A DNA stretch of 64,000 nucleotides from Ceratorhiza oryzae-sativae. Taxonomy: Eukaryota > Basidiomycota > Agaricomycetes > Cantharellales > Ceratobasidiaceae. The DNA is taken from positions 434,001-498,000 of the forward strand of contig JARWMV010000244.1 of the NCBI GenBank assembly GCA_030998015.1, given 5' to 3'. The notes below the pieces were generated by a model that did no database searches, was not told the DNA's origin, and saw only the letters and a program-made list of their open reading frames with translations. Position numbers and translations under genes: made by a program. Shown here piece by piece: positions 57,594 through 64,000 of this stretch. Position 1 is the stretch's first letter. The number at the start of each line of letters is the position of its first letter.

Positions 57594-60500
57594 TCACTCT
57601 ACCATTGGATTAAGAATGCGAGGAGGTACGGGGGTATAGCACTTGGTCCATGATTCTCCGATGTTTGCACCCTCGAAATCGAGCTTGAACGACCCTCGAT
57701 CGGATATCAGGAGCTCGTTCCGCGGGAGAAGCAGGTACTTCTGAAGGTCGTGTGGGACCCAGATGAGGTGATCACCTTGCTGGTTGACGACCCAGCCATT
57801 GCTATCTAAAGCCCATTCTTGAAGCCAGGGAGCCTTTGCACGGGATTTGATAAACGGGTGTTGACCGAAGAAAGGGCCTTTTATTCGAACTGTGTCTATG
57901 AGGTGTCTTTCCAGTGGGTACACCTCATTCATGTGTTCTTAGCCTCACCTGCTGGTCTATACATCTCCAGTTCTTGTTGGCTTGGAGTGGACCACAGACG
58001 GATGGCTCCGTCGTCAGAACACGACACAATACGTGACCCATCGGGTGAGAATTGTAGTAATCGTACGCTCTGAGTGTGTCCCTTCAGTGGTATCATGTTA
58101 AGTGGCCGTCCGGACTGTACGTCCCATAGATATATCTCGCCGTCATTGGAGCCGGAAGCGGCATACCTGCGACAAGGCGAGAGTGCGATTGGTTCCAAAG
58201 TATATATATGCTGCACAGATGCATCATCGTCCCAATTGGGGTAGAAAACCCGTTTAACGTAGCCGGCGTGGACTATGCCCCTTATGCCGTCAGGTAAAGC
58301 AAAAACTGTGTCCGGAATCGATCCAGGCCGCCCTGGCTGAAGATCAAAATATTCTGCGTCAGACATTTCGGCTATTTCCGCAGATTTAATGTTCCGGACA
58401 GGCCAGGAATCAGGAAGCTCTTCAACCGTGTACACGCTGCACCCCGCATTCTTTGGCCCACAGACGATGCGTGAGTTATTCGCTGTAAACTTCACCCATC
58501 CTGGCTCTTTGACACCTTCAGCCAGCACCTTGCATGTGTTCTCGATGTCCTTGAGATTCCATAATCGGATAGACCGATCATAAGAGGCCGAGGCTATGTA
58601 TGAGCCGTCAGGAGAGATGTCGACAGAATAGACGGGTTGGGTGTGTCCTGCTAATGGTCCTAGAGCTAGCTTCCCAGTGCGCACGTCCCATAGACATATC
58701 TTGCCGCTGTCAGCACCAGTAACAAGCTGCGATCCATCGCGCGAGAAGCACACTGAATGGATACGGTAGGTGTGATTCTCGGGTGAACGGATAGCTGTGT
58801 CTTTGCCCCGCACATCCCAGATCCGCACAGTACGATCACGTGAACCAGAGACAATACGGGATCCGTCACGTGAAAACGCAACGGAATCGACTGGCCCAGC
58901 ATGCCCTTCGTACGGCCCTCCAGCCATGCGTCCGTCAGCATGCCAGACGCGAATATTGCGATCAATACTCCCAGAGGCAATGTATGAGCCACAATGAGAA
59001 AAGACAACCTGTTGGACACTGTCTGTGTGTCCACTTAGATCTACAGGCTGCGATAACCCTCTTGAACTGAAATTCCAAACCCTAGCCTTAGAACTACTGC
59101 CGCCAACGGTAATAAGCGAGCCATCAGGTGAACAATTTAATGAGCCACTTTTGAACCCCACGGGATACTCGGCGATATTAACGCCTGTATTTGCGTCAAG
59201 AATTACTATCCTACTGGGTTCTGTTTTGAATCGGTCGGTGGTAGTTACAATGATAGATAGATCATCTAGGTATATGGCCCCAAGGTAGGCATCGCGTACT
59301 CTCACCTTAAAGACACACTCTCTACTCTCTGTCGACCACACATAGATGTTATAGTCTACAGAGACGAGCCGGGTACTGTCGGGTGAGAATCCAACGCTGT
59401 TCACGAAACCTGTATGGAGTAGAGGTTTACCAGCCCGTTCCCAAGTCTCAGCATTCCAGAGTAGCACCGTAGAGTCGTGAGAACCAGAGGCAATCATAGA
59501 ACCATTAGGAGAATCCGCAACCGAGGTGACCGTGTCAGTGTGTCCTTCCAGTAGCGGACCAAATACAATCTGTGCTGTCTGCCCGTCAAGTACGTATATG
59601 TTATTCCCAGCCGCCGCAATAATCCGGGTCCCGTCGAGAGAGTAGCATACAGCATTAACCTCTTCGGCCATAGCCATCGTGAATAGCAGAGCAGAGGATC
59701 GCCTTTCCACGGCAGATCCTTCAGGCCATGGCAATCCAGATGTTCGTGGAACGTAGTGTTTGGCGATAGGGGAAGGGTTTGACCAAAATGCCAGCATTGA
59801 GATATATATGTGGGCCGTGCTTTGGGATACTGGGTGACTAGCATAGAGCGAGACGAACCGCTGTGCATCATGGACCAAGTCCTCGATCTCCTGAGGTACG
59901 GACATTCTCTTCGGACCTGAGTTCAGTAACGTCGCCAAGTATCGACTGAAGTAATCACTTACTCGACACCAGGATTCAGTCTTCGTCAGTATGCCTACCC
60001 CACTCTGCATATAGCCCGTCACATTCAGCACTTCCATCCACAGAAGTAACCGAGCGGTCAGAAAGTCGTACAAAGACACTTGAACTTGTGCAAGCTCATC
60101 CACAAAGCACAGGTGGGCTGCCCAGTAGCGGCACGCATAACTAAGAGTCGGCGAAACGTCTTTCTCAGAGCGCTGGGTGATCTGGGGCTGGATGTCTGCA
60201 GCATCAAGCGCGTGTGAAGACCTAAAGTCACATATGTTGAATTGCACCGGATTTGATCTAATTGCTCGCAGGCATTCCAAGGCGAGCATCTCGTGATGCG
60301 CACTGGGGCAGCAGCACAGATGGCCGGACCGCGAGCTGCTGAGGATAAAATTCGGAAAAGAGGCGTGTAACGTAGTCACAAGCTTGGTATGATCTGCGAC
60401 ATGTATCACCGAGCGTAGGGGTTGCAAAATTGCGTTTACTCGGTCGCTAGATAACATTCCTTCGTCGGGTTTGGATTGCAGTAATTCGGCAAGAGTCGCA

Positions 60501-62571
60501 GTTGTCATCGGCTCCGCGCACATATGACTGTATGCATGATTTTCTTCATCCTGTCCTTATTTGATTTACTAATCCGATGGTGTTCGAATGCCGCTCGCAG
60601 TATGGTGATGTATAGGCTATCGATCACCGCCCGTGTTTTCACTGGCCGGTTCGGGTGACGGTAGACCAAGTACAGTATTGAGCGCCTCTCCGTTATCCTG
60701 CATGTCATGACCGTCTTTGATGTATCGACATGCCGTAGCTGCATAGATGAACAACACGCCACAACGTCGTATGAGCTCGGGCCATTGCAAGGGTGTTATG
60801 GGTATCCCCCGAAGCTCGCCACGAAGATATTTCTCGATGTCTTTCTGAACGATCGATGGATCTAGCTCATGTAGCACCAGTTTCGCATCTCGCCTTTCAC
60901 CAAGCGCTCTCATCATTTGGTCGTAGATCGGCGGCTCGGGGCGACTAGATATCAGGAACCGAACAGGCAGTTTATGGTCCATAGAGCTTCGTACTAATAT
61001 GCTCAGTATTTTTCTAGTGCTCTCGGTATCCTCACACTCGTCCAACGCATCAGTCACTACAACAAAGTCGGAGGGCAGCGCATGTTGGACCTCTTTCAAT
61101 GGGGCAATGATTAGATTTTGAAACTGAATTTCGAGCTTCTTGGTAGAGGCATCGGGTTCCGACTCTAAAGCCTTACAGAGTGCAGACTTGAACGGATAGG
61201 AGAACCGGGCGAGCTGGTATGCGATCGTGGGTATAATCGAGTGCACGTCACGACAGGAGGGTATCGATCGAGAGCAGAAGAAGCTTGCGGCTAGTTTGCC
61301 AGTGGTTTCAAGCTTGTCACAAAGGCTATAGGTGATTGTCGTTTTGCCCGTGCCCGCCATCCCGTTCAGCCAGTAGATCGTTTCGCCAGATGGATGATCG
61401 GCCCAGTCCACCAGCTTCTTCAACTCCGACTCACGAGTCCCTTCGGCGCAAGGTCCGCGCTGGACGGCGTCCGCTACACCAGAGTTGTACACGCAGCCTT
61501 TAGCCGGAGACAGCCGATCAAGACGGGCATTCTGCACACAATTGTCGAGTTAGTGGTGACCATTGAGCAAAGTAGTCACTACATACCGCAACCACCTCGT
61601 CCAGCTTTTGCGACGTATCCAAATGCACGTTCATCTTTCCAGCACTCGGTTAGCTCGATGCTGAAGAGCGACGCAATAAGTGGGGCTTTACCTTCAATCT
61701 CATGATGTGTCCATGGATCCTTCGGTAACACTCGAGTACGTCATCCGAATCCTCCACCGCCTCCAAGTGTCGGCTCAGCGCATTTCTGGTTTGCTTTTCC
61801 TTGACAATCTTGAGTTCCGCTTCGATTTCGCTGTGAGAGAGCTCCTGAATGATATATTGGATTGGACTGCAGAAAAACCAACTCACCTGCACAAGTTCTT
61901 GACGCTTGTCGTCATTGCTTCCCCAGTTTGCCCCATGTTTGTCCTGAACGGGGCAAGACTTTCGAGCAATTGGTCCAGCTCTTTCCGAAGGGTTTCGTAA
62001 TCTTCTCGTCCTTTCGATGCACTCTACAAACAAAATGAGCGTGAGCCGTAAATGTGTGAAAACAGGATGGGAGACACACTTCAAAGGCGTCGATGCATCG
62101 ATTCAGTCCTCCGATGGCCGACTTGAGCGGGCCGAACACATCAGCGCTTGATTCGAGAGCGTCAAATAGGCGCTTTAGTCCAGACCAGGCAGCCCCCTTT
62201 GGTTGCTTGCTCCCACTAGGGTCTTTGGCATCGGCAGGGGGAGCGAGCGATGGTGTGGTTGTGGGTTCGGCCAATTGTGCAACTGGGTCTTCGACACCAC
62301 GACTGACCAGGGATGCTGTCGAAGCTAGACTTGCTGTGGGTCGGCCGAGGGCAACGGTATGTGCTGAAACATTTGAAGGCTGGGTGGCCTCTTCCCCAGC
62401 AGCCCCCTCAGGTCCGGTAACCAGGACCTGTGGTGCCACGTTCTCCAATGAAGGTGCAGTGGTGTATATAGGGAGAGACGTGGATGTCTTGCTTTTGGGT
62501 CCTCGAAAACCTGGAAGTTTGTCCTTGAAAGGGTTAAATCCTTTGCGTGTCAATTCTTTGAAGCGCCGCAT
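57594..62571 (-). CDS. NACHT-WD40 NLR (HET-E-like STAND protein), probably frameshifted
   Basis: Fungal NOD-like receptor of the STAND class, whose relatives control non-self recognition and programmed cell death. From ATG 62,571: a Ser/Pro-rich leader, then helices 'LFDALESSADVFGPLKSAIG' and 'SIEAELKIVKEKQTRNALS' over three exons. A linker 'HLDTSQKLDEVVA' joins to 'CAEGTRESELKKLVDWADH' and the NACHT P-loop GMAGTGKTTITYSL (about 61,350), Walker B region VVVTDALDECED (about 61,040) and 'FLISSRPEPPIY'. After a helical arm, about twelve WD40-like repeats follow (59,680-57,960), for example 'SVAFSRDGSRIVSGSRDRTV'. A last exon (to 57,594) has the family tail 'HLIWVPHDLQKYLLLPRNEL'. Between NACHT and the arm (about 60,530-60,620) the conserved sequence continues in another frame and then returns, so the gene is probably broken unless an intron hides this. 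Confidence 0.75.
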
Positions 62572-64000
62572 CCCACGTTGGAAAATATATGACGGGCAGG
62601 GATCTTATTATGTAGTCTTGGTGTGGTCGTTGGTTGAGGGTTCACAGGTTAGGTTGATTTAGCGCTCAAATGTAGATTTAACAAGCATGGACGTGGCGGT
62701 GTAGTAGCATTCCCAACGGACGGCAGCACCACGATCCTACTCACTCGGCATGCGAAACTGCAGAGAGAAGCCAGTCATTAAGTTATAACCAGGACAATTC
62801 GAGAGTACGGTCAGTGGGGAGCGACTGGAGGCAGGGAGCGACTGGAGGCGGGGTGCAGGTGTAGTGTTCACTGGACCAGACCCACCCAACCCGTTTGCCC
62901 ATAACACCATCCAAGGGCGGCATTAGCTGCGCAAAGGACCTCGGGCGCAAATCAAGTAGTGCAACAACCTTTCCGATCCCATCTCGAGCACGACGCCGCT
63001 TGGATAGCCAGTCGGAGGGTTACCCGATCGCTGTCATTTTATACCTGGGATGGCCGTGTTTCAGAGCCCCAGATAACTGTGTGCGCGCTTAAGACTACAC
63101 TGTCGTACAATTCCGAACTTTTCTGCAGATCTACACCCTGCCAGCCCTGCTCTCCTCACCATTCTATATACCCCGACCCTTGCTTTGGAGATACTATACC
63201 TTCCTCACGTATCAACATCTTGACCCTCTCCTTGCGATATTACTTCCATCCTGGCCCAGACGCCCTCTGTACCTAGTTCAAACCTATGGCTCATAGCTGC
63301 GTCAGCAGCCGCTACTGGAAAAATCAGACGAAGATCTAACATGCCCGACATAACCAAAGCCCAAAAGTTCCAAGCAAATAACGAGGTGGAGAAGACCTGA
63401 AGCCAGAGAAGACGTAGTATTAGACCTATCTGTCTGTGTCGAAATGCGCACGTTACGACTGTTCTTATATTCAACTAACCAGACTTTCGGGATGGACCAG
63501 CAAACTTTCGGCGCGATCTGGCAGAACATGCTTCGGATACGTGTGTTATTCACGCAGGCCTTGGCCTCGAGTTATATGTGGCGCTGATATAAATTAGCCT
63601 CGGGTTACTCATACAGACTACCTGACGATTACATGCGCGATCCACGTCGATAGAATGTGAGAAAATATATGAGTTGAAGGACTAGATAACTTGCACGGGC
63701 CATTTGTGTGAGTAGCACACGTGAATTTGTGCTATTCACCCGGTTTTTAGCCAGTACCCCCTATTCTAACCAATCATAAATAGGGGCGCTGCTCATAAAA
63801 CGTGGCTCCCCAAACACACCCGCACATCATCCACACCGTTCGTCTCCTCGAAATCATCCCATATTTTAGCTGAATACACTATATCAGCCCCGCACCTCTG
63901 CGACGTCCGGCATCATCGTGCTAATTCTTTCAAAATAGCTCTTGGATTTACAGCCACAGCCTCCTAGCAAAGAAAGTATTCCGACCAAAGACCACCTCAT
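62572..64000. other. Region upstream of the NLR gene, no gene seen
   Basis: About 1.4 kb. It contains a short tandem repeat at 62,817-62,849 and otherwise only short open frames without domains. It should contain the NLR promoter and possibly the 5' region of a gene beyond the window edge. Confidence 0.4.
62817..62849. repeat. Two-copy tandem repeat, 17-bp period
   Basis: The 16-base word gggagcgactggaggc occurs twice with one base between, about 250 bases upstream of the NLR start codon. It could be a chance duplication or a doubled regulatory site. Confidence 0.7.

Overview
The window looks like nuclear DNA of a filamentous basidiomycete, most likely an agaricomycete of the Rhizoctonia/Ceratobasidium type. 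The evidence is gene structure and content. Nearly every gene is split by many 40-80 nt GT-AG introns. The gene set includes a STE3-type pheromone receptor, a DUF6533-type seven-helix protein, an F-box/LRR protein with the usual agaricomycete layout, tandem MYND-finger paralogues and a NACHT-WD40 NLR. The species assignment is inference. No prokaryotic, CRISPR or convincing tRNA features were seen.

Layout. 0-4.2 kb: a Tgl2-like lipase (+) convergent with ORC5 (-). 4.2-6.7 kb: AT-rich spacer with no gene seen. 6.7-8.2 kb: STE3-like pheromone receptor (+). 8.9-13.2 kb: exocyst subunit SEC3 (+). 13.2-18.6 kb: a tandem duplication of about 2.9 kb carrying two secreted CE4 polysaccharide (chitin) deacetylase genes; the duplicated unit also contains a relic of the SEC3 3' end, and copy 1 has a frameshifted signal peptide. 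18-23 kb: gene-poor stretch with a decayed non-LTR retrotransposon 3' end and a palindrome. 23.1-24.5 kb: DUF6533-type membrane protein (+). 24.9-26.5 kb: F-box/LRR protein (+). 26.5-28.9 kb: long, G-tract-rich upstream region. 28.9-32.9 kb: Zn2Cys6 transcription factor with micro-exons (+), convergent with a HLTF/RAD5-family SNF2 helicase-RING protein (33.2-37.6 kb, -). 37.6-42.4 kb: mostly non-coding, with one possible small secreted peptide and one unassigned ORF. 42.4-46.5 kb: tandem MYND-finger paralogues (+). 46.7-52.5 kb: NTE1 lysophospholipase (+). 53.5-57.1 kb: Ser/Pro-rich protein with repeated basic-hydrophobic-Gly motifs (+). 57.6-62.6 kb: NACHT-WD40 NLR (-) with two compensating frame breaks. 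62.6-64 kb: no gene seen.

Housekeeping genes (ORC5, SEC3, HLTF-like, NTE1, Tgl2-like) alternate with fast-evolving environment-facing families (pheromone receptor, CE4 deacetylases, DUF6533, F-box, MYND, NLR). This is not an operon or an obvious biosynthetic cluster. The least explained items are the repeat protein at 53.5-57.1 kb, the CE4/SEC3 segmental duplication, the ORC5 without a P-loop, the MYND pair sharing the same lost zinc ligand, and the broken NLR. All exon boundaries were inferred by eye from splice signals and reading frame.
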